13,051 nt of DNA, from NCBI GenBank assembly GCA_013816725.1, contig JACDEA010000025.1, positions 1-13,051 of the forward strand. The letters are read 5' to 3'. Shown here piece by piece: positions 1 to 5,963 of the stretch. How positions within the stretch are numbered: the first letter of the stretch is position 1; every line of letters begins with the position of its first letter. This DNA comes from Actinomycetota bacterium (GTDB lineage Bacteria; Actinomycetota; Acidimicrobiia; Acidimicrobiales; JACDEA01). Position numbers and translations under genes: made by a program. The notes below the pieces were generated by a model. The model made no database searches. It saw only the letters and a program-made list of their open reading frames with translations, and was not told the DNA's origin.

Positions 1-756
1 GTCAGCGCCGTCGGCGGCGAGCCCAGTCGCACCGCCTCCTGCACGTTCTCCGGGCTCAAGATCGAAGGCCAGGCCATCTCGAGCAATGGGTCCGAATTGC
101 CGTACGACCAGGTTGCGCCGCTCCTCCAGCAGATCGCCGAAAAGACCGGCTACCAGGTCGAACTCATTCCGCCGACGCCGGTCGTTTCTAAGGTGGTCGA
201 AGGCAGCCAACAATTCGTCAGCTGCGGCGGCTTCCAGGTGAAGATCACCGACACCCACACCAATTCGCCGGTTCCCGTGTGCCTGCCCACGCAGGTCGAC
301 CCGACGGTGCCCCAGTGCGTACCGGCGCTGGCCAACCGCGAGGAGCTGGCTTTCGGCCGCATCACCGTGCAGCAGTCGGTCAACAACAACACCGGTTTTC
401 TGGGCGCCGGTGACGACGCCGGGGGCGCCGCGCCCGCGCTCGGGGTCAGCGCGCCGGGCGGCGGCGACGCGCTGGGCGCCGACCTGTCGGCCACCGGCAC
501 GCCCCTCGACGACCTCGGGCCGGCCGGAAGCCTCAGTGGTGCCGGGGCCACCGGTGGCGCCGGCAGCGGCGGTGCGGCGGCGACGGGCAACATCGGCACC
601 GGCGGCATCGAGAACGCGGCGCACACGGTGAACTCCGGTCAACTGGGGTGGATCGCCGCGGTGTCTTCCCTGGCCTGGCTGATTGGGATCCTCGTGCTCG
701 TCGGCGTGGTGAATTCGCTCGCCACCGGGCAGCGGCTGCGCCTACCCGGGTTCTAG
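1..756 (+). CDS. C-terminal part of a surface protein with a C-terminal membrane anchor (5' end outside window)
   Basis: The reading frame is open from base 1, so the gene starts upstream; 251 residues are visible. The first ~110 residues form a cysteine-containing, probably extracytoplasmic domain, which I do not recognise. Roughly residues 128-205 are a low-complexity Gly/Ala/Ser/Asp linker. A hydrophobic helix (about residues 216-240, starting WIAAVSSLAWLIG) and a short basic tail (GQRLRLPGF) end the protein. This order, with ectodomain, flexible linker, helix and positive tail, fits a protein anchored at its C-terminus and facing outward. The next gene begins 7 nt after the stop codon, so the two are probably co-transcribed. 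The function is unknown. The GC-rich linker also opens long spurious frames on both strands. Confidence 0.8.
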   Translation, partial: VSAVGGEPSRTASCTFSGLKIEGQAISSNGSELPYDQVAPLLQQIAEKTGYQVELIPPTPVVSKVVEGSQQFVSCGGFQVKITDTHTNSPVPVCLPTQVDPTVPQCVPALANREELAFGRITVQQSVNNNTGFLGAGDDAGGAAPALGVSAPGGGDALGADLSATGTPLDDLGPAGSLSGAGATGGAGSGGAAATGNIGTGGIENAAHTVNSGQLGWIAAVSSLAWLIGILVLVGVVNSLATGQRLRLPGF

Positions 757-763
757 GCCGCCG

Positions 764-1375
764 GTGACGGAGGCCCCGTGGGCGCTGCGGGGCGAGGCAG
801 TGGCGGCCTGGTGCGGAGACCGCGTCGTGCTGGTGGCCGAGCGCTACGTCGCATCGCCGGTGGGGCCGTACGTCTCACTCGGCGTCGCCCGCATCGCCCG
901 TGTCGGCCTGCGTCTCGGGTTGCGCTTCTCGACGATGGTCGTCGACAACCACGACCGTCTGGTGGCCGGGCGGCGCAACTGGGGCCTCCCCGGTGAAATG
1001 GGGACCTTGAGCTGGGCGACTGTGGGCGACGAAACCGCAGTGGTCTGGCACGAGCGGGGCGTCGAGCTTCGGGCCGTGGCCCCTGGCCGGCGTTTCCCCC
1101 TTGTCGCGCCCGTTCGCCTGCTCCAGCATCGGGGGGACGGCCCGGTCGTGGTCCCAACTCGGCTGCGCGGCAAGGCTCGGCGCGCCGCGGTCGACGTCGT
1201 CGTTCCCTCCGACGACGAGCTGGCCTCGCTGGCCGGCGAGCACCGCGGTGTGGTCATCACCGGCGTCGCCGTGCAGCTGCGCCCGGCCCGGGTGCCGGCC
1301 GGTCAGATGTGGTCGGCCCGGGCGCCGTCGCCGTCGCCCGACACCGCGATGGTCAGATCGCGACGTGGACCTTGA
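764..1375 (+). CDS. acetoacetate decarboxylase-like (ADC superfamily) protein lacking the catalytic lysine
   Basis: A 203-aa protein starting at a GTG 7 nt after the previous stop. The sequence resembles the acetoacetate-decarboxylase fold: a 'YVASPVGPY' strand (residues 28-36) and a central 'RNWGLPGEMG' (71-80), where family members have a W-G-x-P-K/E-type motif. In true acetoacetate decarboxylase a lysine in this region forms the Schiff base with the substrate. Here the residue after Pro is Gly and the short run has no lysine, so decarboxylation is unlikely. Many ADC-like proteins of unknown role in actinobacteria share this state. At 203 aa it is slightly shorter than classical ADC (~245 aa). 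There is no clear Shine-Dalgarno, so it may be translated by coupling to the upstream gene. Its 3' end overlaps a convergent small gene by 23 nt. The family assignment rests on recognised motifs only. Confidence 0.65.
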   Translation: MTEAPWALRGEAVAAWCGDRVVLVAERYVASPVGPYVSLGVARIARVGLRLGLRFSTMVVDNHDRLVAGRRNWGLPGEMGTLSWATVGDETAVVWHERGVELRAVAPGRRFPLVAPVRLLQHRGDGPVVVPTRLRGKARRAAVDVVVPSDDELASLAGEHRGVVITGVAVQLRPARVPAGQMWSARAPSPSPDTAMVRSRRGP

Positions 1376-1526
1376 GCACTACCAGCGGCCAGGCCAGGAC
1401 GGCGAGGACGGCGGAGAGGACTCCCGACAGCGAGTCGAGGTGATCGAAGAACCCGTGATTGATCGCCACGATCACGCCGATCACGACCCAGATCACCACT
1501 CCTAGGGACAGGCGGCGGCCGAGCAC
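1353..1526 (-). CDS. 57-aa two-helix membrane protein
   Basis: A small gene on the minus strand starting at GTG 1526-1524. The protein has a basic N-terminus (VLGRR), a first hydrophobic helix (~residues 8-23, GVVIWVVIGVIVAI), a polar turn (NHGFFDHLDSLSG) and a second helix (~36-51) ending LKVHVAI. Short proteins of this pattern, with 'GVIVA...LS.VLAVL.WPLV.L' near the end, occur in actinobacterial genomes without known function. The open frame continues upstream to 2063, but that part lies antisense to the M23 peptidase gene and looks like a shadow. GTG 1526 is preferred because the frame turns membrane-like right after it and a TATACA box sits 6 nt upstream. A GTG at about residue 10 is an alternative start. 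The 3' end overlaps the convergent ADC-like gene by 23 nt. Confidence 0.65.
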   Translation of the reverse strand: MLGRRLSLGVVIWVVIGVIVAINHGFFDHLDSLSGVLSAVLAVLAWPLVVLKVHVAI

Positions 1527-1532
1527 ACTGTC

Positions 1533-1538
1533 TGTATA
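1533..1538 (-). promoter_or_regulatory. putative -10 box (TATACA) for the 57-aa membrane protein
   Basis: Read on the minus strand, TATACA is followed by 6 nt and then the GTG start. This spacing puts the transcription start at or next to the start codon, i.e. a leaderless mRNA. No convincing -35 is visible, and there is no Shine-Dalgarno before the GTG. The same TANNNT-6 nt-start layout recurs at 2255 and 3668. Confidence 0.4.
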
Positions 1539-1631
1539 CCCCGTGGAACGTGGACTAACCTGCTGCGCTTCACCGGTGGGCGGGCTGGGGCGGCATGGCC
1601 TGGCTAGGCGTTGGCCGGCACCCCTCCCCAC

Positions 1632-2225
1632 ATGAACGTTCGATTCCTCTCCCGGTTTGTCCCACTGCTGGTGGTCTTCGTCGTCGTCGCCCCCGGTGCG
1701 GCCAAGCTCACATCCGACCGCCACGTGGCCCGCACCGCGCCACACCTGGCGCTGGCGTCCGCCGGGATACGGCCGCTCAACGCCGATCGCCGCGAGCTTG
1801 TCCAGGACCGGGCGTCGCGCGCCGGCGAGGCCGTCCGCACCCGTGAGGTCCGGCCCGCTCCCGGCAACCTCACCGGCTGGTGGGGCGAATCCCGCCCAGG
1901 GCACATGCACACCGGCATCGACATCGACGGCGACACCGGCGACCCTGTCGTCGCCGCCGCGGGGGGCACCGTCGTGCACGCCGGCCCCGCGGTCAAGGGT
2001 TACTCGGGGTACGGCGACATGGTCACGATCGACCACGGGGCATTCCAGACCGTCTACGCCCACCTGTCACGGGTCGACGTGGCGGTGGGCCAAGTCGTCG
2101 ATCCCGGCACGCTCATCGGGGCGATCGGGACGACGGGGTCGGTCACCGGATCGCACCTGCATTTCGAGACGCGGGTCGACGGCAAACCGGTGGACCCGAA
2201 GTCGCTCATGCACATCTTCGACTAG
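1632..2225 (+). CDS. secreted M23-family metallopeptidase (LytM/peptidoglycan endopeptidase type)
   Basis: A 197-aa protein. ATG 1632 is chosen because it directly begins a signal-peptide-like N-terminus (MNVRFLSRF, then a hydrophobic stretch to ~residue 20 and an 'APGAA' cleavage-like site); the frame extends upstream to a TTG at 1611. Residues ~75-197 are a complete M23 domain. Zinc ligands are visible as H93-x3-D97 (HTGID) and H178 of H176-L-H178 (HLHFE), with the further conserved H144 (YAHL) and the typical 'GGTVVHAG' and 'YGDMVTIDHG' strands. M23 enzymes cut peptide cross-links in peptidoglycan or act as regulators of amidases; with all metal and catalytic positions present, this one should be active outside the membrane. 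The stretch between signal peptide and domain (25-74) has no recognisable domain. No Shine-Dalgarno is seen. It is probably a single gene, 41 nt ahead of an acyl-CoA dehydrogenase-like gene. Confidence 0.9.
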   Translation: MNVRFLSRFVPLLVVFVVVAPGAAKLTSDRHVARTAPHLALASAGIRPLNADRRELVQDRASRAGEAVRTREVRPAPGNLTGWWGESRPGHMHTGIDIDGDTGDPVVAAAGGTVVHAGPAVKGYSGYGDMVTIDHGAFQTVYAHLSRVDVAVGQVVDPGTLIGAIGTTGSVTGSHLHFETRVDGKPVDPKSLMHIFD

Positions 2226-2254
2226 CGGGCCAAGGGTCGAGCAGTGAACGTCCG

Positions 2255-2260
2255 TAGTGT
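2255..2260 (+). promoter_or_regulatory. putative -10 box (TAGTGT) of a leaderless promoter
   Basis: TAGTGT matches TANNNT and lies exactly 6 nt before the GTG start of the acyl-CoA dehydrogenase-like gene. No good -35 is present 16-18 nt upstream, and no Shine-Dalgarno precedes the start. The position supports GTG 2267 rather than the in-frame ATG at 2279. Confidence 0.4.
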
Positions 2261-2266
2261 TGCGCC

Positions 2267-3415
2267 GTGACAGAGCGCATGCCGACTGACGATCGCGACG
2301 CGTTTGTCGCTCTGGCCCGTGAACTCGGAACGCAGTTTGGCGACGAGTCCGCAGCGCGCGACCGCGACGGCTCGTTCGTCGCCAAGGCCTATGACGTCAT
2401 GCGCGATGCCGGCTATCTGGCGTTGGCCGTTCCCACCGAGTTGGGTGGGATGGGTGCGTCGTTGACGCAGGTGACGTTGGCGCAGGCCGAGATGTCGAAA
2501 CACTGCGCTTCGGCGTCGCTGGCGGTGTCGATGCACCACCACATCACGCTGTTCGCTGGCTGGCGTTACCGGCGGGAGATGCCTGGAGCCGAAGGCCTCC
2601 TGCGGCGCATCGCCGATGACCGCATCGTGTTGGTCTCGACCGGCGGGTCGGACTTCACCCGGCCGAACGGCACGGCCGAGAAGGTCGACGGCGGTTACCG
2701 ACTCAACGCCCGGAAGATCTTCTCGAGCCAAGTCCCGGTGGGCGACGTCTTCTCGACGATGTTCACGTACGAGGATCCGGAACAGGGTCGCCGGGTGCTC
2801 GGAATGTCCGTCCCGGTGAAGGCCGAGGGCGTCGAGGTGCTCGATACGTGGGACGCCATGGGCATGCGGGGCACCGGCAGCCACGACGTGCAGATGACCG
2901 ACGTGTTCGCCGCCGACGCACAGGTCGCCTCGGACCGGCCATGGGGTGTGATCGACCCGCCGCTGCTCGTCATCGGCAGCCTCGCCATGCCCGTCATCAC
3001 CGGCGTGTACCTGGGTGTGGCCGAGGCCGCACGCGATTACGCGGTGGCCGCCGTCGCCGGCAAGGCCCGGGCCGAGGATCCGCTCGTCCAGCGCCAAGTC
3101 GGCTTGATGGACACCAAGCTGCGCGTTGCCCGCTGGTCGCTGCTCGGCGCGCTCGACGTGATCGGTCCCGACCCCAGGCCCGACGTCGACGCCTTCGACG
3201 CGGCGATGGCCGCCAAGCGTTGCGTGGCCGAGGAAGGGATCGCCGTGTGCGACCTGGCCATGGACGTGGCCGGTGGCGCCAGCTTCTACCGCGGCAATCC
3301 GATCGAGCAGTGCTACCGCGACATCCGGGCGATCAAGTTCCACCCGCTCACCCCGGAGCAGTCGCTCCTCCACGCTGGTCGCGTCGCGCTCGGTCTTCCC
3401 GCCGACGACCTTTAG
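2267..3415 (+). CDS. acyl-CoA dehydrogenase family flavoprotein, atypical C-terminus
   Basis: A 382-aa protein, the normal length for the acyl-CoA dehydrogenase (ACAD) family: an all-helical N-terminal domain (~10-115), a central beta domain carrying the flavin/substrate region (~120-215) and a C-terminal helical bundle (~230-375) with the FAD-contact 'DVAGGASFYRGNPIEQCYRDIR' type segment (from ~333). ACADs oxidise acyl-CoA thioesters to enoyl-CoA using FAD. In common short- and medium-chain members the base is the Glu of 'YEGT' after the RD.R motif. Here that place reads 'FHPLTPEQSLLHAGRVALG', so the usual Glu is missing. A catalytic Glu elsewhere, as in isovaleryl-CoA dehydrogenase, or a different flavin reaction is possible. 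The central 'STGGSDF' also departs from the common 'TEP.AGSD' signature. GTG 2267 is used as start; ATG 2279 is an alternative. A tRNA gene follows 36 nt downstream. Confidence 0.85.
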   Translation: MTERMPTDDRDAFVALARELGTQFGDESAARDRDGSFVAKAYDVMRDAGYLALAVPTELGGMGASLTQVTLAQAEMSKHCASASLAVSMHHHITLFAGWRYRREMPGAEGLLRRIADDRIVLVSTGGSDFTRPNGTAEKVDGGYRLNARKIFSSQVPVGDVFSTMFTYEDPEQGRRVLGMSVPVKAEGVEVLDTWDAMGMRGTGSHDVQMTDVFAADAQVASDRPWGVIDPPLLVIGSLAMPVITGVYLGVAEAARDYAVAAVAGKARAEDPLVQRQVGLMDTKLRVARWSLLGALDVIGPDPRPDVDAFDAAMAAKRCVAEEGIAVCDLAMDVAGGASFYRGNPIEQCYRDIRAIKFHPLTPEQSLLHAGRVALGLPADDL

Positions 3416-3438
3416 CTCAAGCGGCGCGGCGATAGAGT
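3411..3438 (+). promoter_or_regulatory. putative tRNA-Val promoter
   Basis: TTTAGC (3411-3416), overlapping the stop codon of the upstream gene, and TAGAGT (3433-3438) are 16 nt apart. The -10-like box ends 13 nt before the mature tRNA 5' end, giving a short 5' leader. The -35 is weak, so read-through from the upstream gene remains possible. Confidence 0.35.
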
Positions 3439-3451
3439 GCCGCGTCCCAAA

Positions 3452-3525
3452 GGGCGCATAGCTCAGTTGGTTAGAGCGCTGGCTTCACACGTCAGAGGTC
3501 ACAGGTTCGAGTCCTGTTGCGCCCA
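3452..3525 (+). tRNA. tRNA-Val (anticodon CAC)
   Basis: A complete cloverleaf of 74 nt. The acceptor stem is GGGCGCA paired with TGCGCCC. The D arm is GCTC/GAGC with loop AGTTGGTTA. The anticodon stem is CTGGC/GTCAG (one G-U pair) around loop TTCACAC, so the anticodon is CAC at 3486-3488, reading valine codon GUG. The T arm is ACAGG/CCTGT with loop TTCGAGT, and the discriminator base is A. CCA is not encoded (the next bases are CGC), so it must be added after transcription. The gene reads GUG, a frequent valine codon in a GC-rich genome. Confidence 0.97.
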
Positions 3526-3667
3526 CGCCATTGACCTTCCCTTAGATCGGCGCTCGTGACCACCTTGTTCCCCACGCGCTGACGGGACTGATCGGCGGGC
3601 TGGCTCTCCATGTGCCTGCGCCGCCTCCTCTTCAATTGCCCGCGCCCTCCCTCGGCGTCAGCGTCGT

Positions 3668-3673
3668 TAGGGT
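3668..3673 (+). promoter_or_regulatory. putative -10 box (TAGGGT) of a leaderless promoter
   Basis: TAGGGT (TANNNT) ends 6 nt before the ATG of the Thr-rich secreted protein, the same spacing as at 2255 and 1533. No Shine-Dalgarno lies between box and start, and no clear -35 is seen. Confidence 0.4.
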
Positions 3674-3679
3674 TGTCCC

Positions 3680-4168
3680 ATGCGGGAGCGGCTCGGCGTG
3701 CCACTGTTGGTTGGCGTGTTTGGCGTCGTGGCGGCGCTCGGGTTCAACGCGATTAGCGGTGGGCACCACGCCACCCTCAACGCCTCTAACCAGCCCACGA
3801 CGACCGTAGGACAGTCGGACTCGGCGACAACGACCGCAGGCGACTCGACCTCGTCGACGGACTTTACGTTCACACCGCCTGCCGAGCCGGGGCGCACCGG
3901 GGGCGGAGGTGCTTCCGATCACCCGTCGAAGGACCACACGCCCGGGAGCCGCCACGAGACCAAGGCCGACAAGACCACCACGAGCCGTGACACGACCCGG
4001 CGCACGACGGCGATCACAAGCGTCGACTGCGCACGTGACCCGCTGAACCCGGCCTGTGGCGGAGGAGATACGAGTCCGCCCGCTACGAGTCCACCGACGA
4101 CTCGGCCTCGCCGCACCAGCACGACTGACACGACTGACACGACCGACACGACAGACCCGGGCTACTAG
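3680..4168 (+). CDS. secreted or membrane-anchored Thr/Ser/Asp-rich low-complexity protein
   Basis: A 162-aa protein with an N-terminal hydrophobic segment (residues ~7-27, after MRERLG) that could be a signal peptide or an anchor. The rest is disordered and rich in Thr, Ser, Asp, Pro and Arg: Thr clusters (~40-58), a Gly-rich bend (~74-79), a charged part (~82-107) and a single Cys pair, C116 and C125, within 'SVDCARDPLNPACGGG'. The C-terminus is a 'TTD' repeat from a 9-bp DNA tandem. That Cys pair motif recurs near the ends of other actinobacterial secreted proteins and may form a disulphide. No enzyme domain is seen; a wall-spanning or glycosylated stalk is a guess. GC content and base usage match its neighbours. 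It appears to be a single gene after tRNA-Val, convergent with the surface-domain gene at 4237. Confidence 0.7.
   Translation: MRERLGVPLLVGVFGVVAALGFNAISGGHHATLNASNQPTTTVGQSDSATTTAGDSTSSTDFTFTPPAEPGRTGGGGASDHPSKDHTPGSRHETKADKTTTSRDTTRRTTAITSVDCARDPLNPACGGGDTSPPATSPPTTRPRRTSTTDTTDTTDTTDPGY
4121..4156 (+). repeat. 9-bp tandem repeat, four copies
   Basis: The unit ACGACTGAC occurs twice exactly (4121-4129, 4130-4138), then with one change each (ACGACCGAC, ACGACAGAC). It lies in frame in the Thr-rich protein and encodes the TTD tripeptide runs, so copy-number change would alter protein length without a frameshift. Confidence 0.85.
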
Positions 4169-4182
4169 CAACCTGGCGTGCG

Positions 4183-4197
4183 CGTCGCGCCGCGACG
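4183..4197. terminator. GC palindrome between convergent genes, possible bidirectional terminator stem
   Basis: CGTCGCG and CGCGACG flank a single C, a perfect 7-bp inverted repeat 15 nt after the stop codon of the Thr-rich gene. There is no T-run on either side, so intrinsic termination is doubtful; a stem this tight would need to open a loop. Confidence 0.25.
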
Positions 4198-4236
4198 ATG
4201 TCGGAGGTGCGCCCCCCTGGGGACGGGGCCCTCGCG

Positions 4237-4650
4237 CTAGCTGTAGAACCCGGCCACGTCGAGGATCACATCGGTGGTACCCCTCCGGTTGAACACCTTG
4301 ACCGCTCCGGCGTTGGGCGATCCTGGCGGTGCGATCTTCACGATGGCCAGGTTCGGTGTCGGCGCGCCGCCCACGACGGTGTTGAGGTTCGAGAAGGTCG
4401 GGGGGCTTGCCGAAGAGAAACTGAGGTTGGCCGGGTACAGCGACAAGAACCCGGCTTCGGTCGGGTTGACTGCGGTGACGTTGAGCACCACTGCGCTGGC
4501 ACCGACAGGGATGCCGGCCACCCCGATGATCGCCACGACGAACTCCTCGCCCGCACCGAGCGGCAGGTCGCCATGGGACACCGGCGCGTCGGGCGATGGC
4601 CGTGTGTCGACGATGCGTAGATGCGTCGAACAGGATCGCCCCAGCTCCAT
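4237..4650 (-). CDS. solitary actinobacterial surface domain (VDTR/NVTAVNPT type), no signal peptide
   Basis: The 137-aa product is almost entirely one domain that is usually found as tandem C-terminal modules of large secreted proteins (cell-wall hydrolases, surface proteins) in actinobacteria. Visible landmarks are 'RIVDTR' (12-17), 'PLGAGEEFVVAI.GVAGIP' (30-48), 'AVVLNVTAVNPTEAGFLSLYP' type strand (53-73), 'SNLN' (87-90), 'PNLAIVKI' (99-106) and the terminal 'STDVxxDVAGFYS'-like end (here GTTDVILDVAGFYS, 124-137). The N-terminus before RIVDTR is only 11 residues, with no signal peptide or transmembrane helix, and the upstream frame closes at a TGA about 55 nt before the ATG. This suggests either the 3' remnant of a larger exported protein or a truncated gene. 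The domain probably binds or packs at the cell surface; no catalytic activity is expected. The start codon is uncertain. Confidence 0.7.
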   Translation of the reverse strand: MELGRSCSTHLRIVDTRPSPDAPVSHGDLPLGAGEEFVVAIIGVAGIPVGASAVVLNVTAVNPTEAGFLSLYPANLSFSSASPPTFSNLNTVVGGAPTPNLAIVKIAPPGSPNAGAVKVFNRRGTTDVILDVAGFYS

Positions 4651-4668
4651 CGGAAGACCCCTTCGTTC

Positions 4669-4706
4669 GGTGTCTCCGATGTCTTGACACAGGTGTCGCC
4701 GATGTC
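4669..4706. repeat. 15-bp near-perfect direct repeat, 23-bp period
   Basis: GGTGTCTCCGATGTC (4669-4683) and GGTGTCGCCGATGTC (4692-4706) differ at one base and are separated by 8 nt (TTGACACA). They lie 19-56 nt upstream of the minus-strand start at 4650, which could make them tandem operator sites. They could equally be a trace of a past duplication or insertion. Confidence 0.7.
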
Positions 4707-4766
4707 ATGGGATCCCACTCCCCAGCGCCGACCCCTGCGCCCGTCAGCTGTTGCGTTCTCGGCGCA

Positions 4767-5900
4767 TCACGGCGGCTCGATCCACTTCCAGTCGCCGGGC
4801 CCACCTTCCAGGCGGTGGCCGCCATTGGTGACGAGGCGGTGGTCGAAGCGGCACAGCGTGGCCAGGTTCGAATACGTCGTCGGCCCGCCCTTGGCGAAGT
4901 CGACCTTGTAGTGATGCGTCTCGAGCCGGTGCGTCGAACCACACCCGGGCCGTACACAGCCCCCGCCGTCGCGCTCGATCACCGCGGTCTTGACCTCGGC
5001 GGGCACACAGCGCCCAACGTGGTGGACCTTGGCTATGTCGGTGCCGTCGGTGGCCACGATCTTGACGAAGGCGCCGGCGAGGACCTCGCCGATGGCCAGC
5101 TCGACGGGGACCGGGCCCGCCTCTGAGGCACACGTTCCGCCCTGGCCGCGCAATCTCGTCTCGTCGACGCGGACCACCACGGTGGTCTCCACCTTGGCCC
5201 CGCCGCCTTCGAGCAGGCGCCCCAGCGCGTCGAGGCGGTAGGCGCCGGCTGACTCACGGCGACCGGCGGCGTAGGCCTCCTTGAACACGATCTCGGCTTC
5301 GGCGGCGATGGCGGCGTCGATGCGGGCCAGGCGGTCGACAGTGGTCTTGCCCTCGAAGCGCCCCGCTCCTTCGTCATCGACCCAGGAGCGGTAGTAGCGC
5401 TCGTTGTGGATGCGGCGGTGCCGCGCTGCTTCGGCTTCGGCGCTGCGCCGCGCCGCCTTCTCCTTGGCCACGGTCGACTTGAGCTGTTTCGGACCCTGGG
5501 TCCTCGCCGCGTGCACCAGCCGCTCCTCGTTCTCGGCGGTGGCCGCCGGGGCGATCTGGGCAAGCGTGGGAGCTGACAGCTCACCGCTGCGCACGGCCGC
5601 GTCGAGCGCCGGTAGTTGACCGAGCTTGAGCGACGCTTCGAGAGTGGCGGCGGCCTGGCCGTAAGTGGTGCCCGAGGCCGAGGCCAGCCAGTCCTCGGGG
5701 CTGCGGTGGCCCGCGCGGGCCCACTCCCCGGCGTCGGTGGCCCGGGCGGCCACGACCGTCTTGCCCGCCGCCGCCCGGCGCTCGATGGCCTCGAACTCGG
5801 CAAGCAGCTTCGATGCGTCGCGGGGATGCAGCAGCGACGGGTCAAGGTCGGCGAGCACGCCGTCGAGACAACTCACGATTCCCTGCAGCACTTCCAGCAA
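4767..5900 (-). CDS. DUF222 - HNH endonuclease (13E12 repeat family), LexA-controlled
   Basis: A 377-aa protein. Residues ~25-290 match the alpha-helical DUF222 region common to mycobacterial 13E12 proteins ('AGHRSPEDWLA', 'GAYRLDALGRLLEGG', 'VVVRVDETRLRG'). Residues ~305-370 are an HNH nuclease module: 'VIERDGGGCVRPGC' with C315 and C320, H329-H330 (ETHH), N345 (YSNLATLC), and C350-x2-D-H354. The metal-binding and catalytic positions are therefore complete. Starting at TTG 5900 is supported by GGAGG (complement of 5906-5910) 5 nt upstream. The family's biological role is unresolved; HNH enzymes cut DNA. In M. tuberculosis several 13E12 members are DNA-damage-induced through LexA boxes, and this gene carries such a box in its own promoter. 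It stands alone, divergent from the phosphatase gene. It is slightly shorter than the ~400-450 aa of many relatives, but intact. Confidence 0.92.
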   Translation of the reverse strand: MLEVLQGIVSCLDGVLADLDPSLLHPRDASKLLAEFEAIERRAAAGKTVVAARATDAGEWARAGHRSPEDWLASASGTTYGQAAATLEASLKLGQLPALDAAVRSGELSAPTLAQIAPAATAENEERLVHAARTQGPKQLKSTVAKEKAARRSAEAEAARHRRIHNERYYRSWVDDEGAGRFEGKTTVDRLARIDAAIAAEAEIVFKEAYAAGRRESAGAYRLDALGRLLEGGGAKVETTVVVRVDETRLRGQGGTCASEAGPVPVELAIGEVLAGAFVKIVATDGTDIAKVHHVGRCVPAEVKTAVIERDGGGCVRPGCGSTHRLETHHYKVDFAKGGPTTYSNLATLCRFDHRLVTNGGHRLEGGPGDWKWIEPP

Positions 5901-5905
5901 CGCAG

Positions 5906-5910
5906 CCTCC
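5906..5910 (-). promoter_or_regulatory. Shine-Dalgarno site fixing the HNH gene start
   Basis: GGAGG on the minus strand lies 5 nt before TTG 5900. It supports the rare TTG as start, consistent with the ~57-nt leader implied by the promoter at 5964-5993. Confidence 0.6.
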
Positions 5911-5963
5911 GTGGTGGGAGGGGCTTCTCAGGGGGAAGTGAGCACCCGAATTACAACAGTGTG

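Noticed and set aside
1353..2063. Long version (236 codons) of the minus-strand small membrane protein
   Set aside because: Everything upstream of 1526 is antisense to the M23 peptidase and lacks protein-like features; only the terminal 57 codons look like a membrane protein.
3492..3704. 70-codon minus-strand frame ending GRNRTRTCDL over the tRNA-Val gene
   Set aside because: It is the complement of the tRNA gene and adjacent bases; this type of peptide is a well-known annotation artefact of tRNA loci.
3632..4957. 441-codon minus-strand open frame
   Set aside because: It spans the Thr-rich gene antisense and the surface-domain and HNH genes out of frame; Arg-rich composition typical of a GC-rich shadow frame, no domain.
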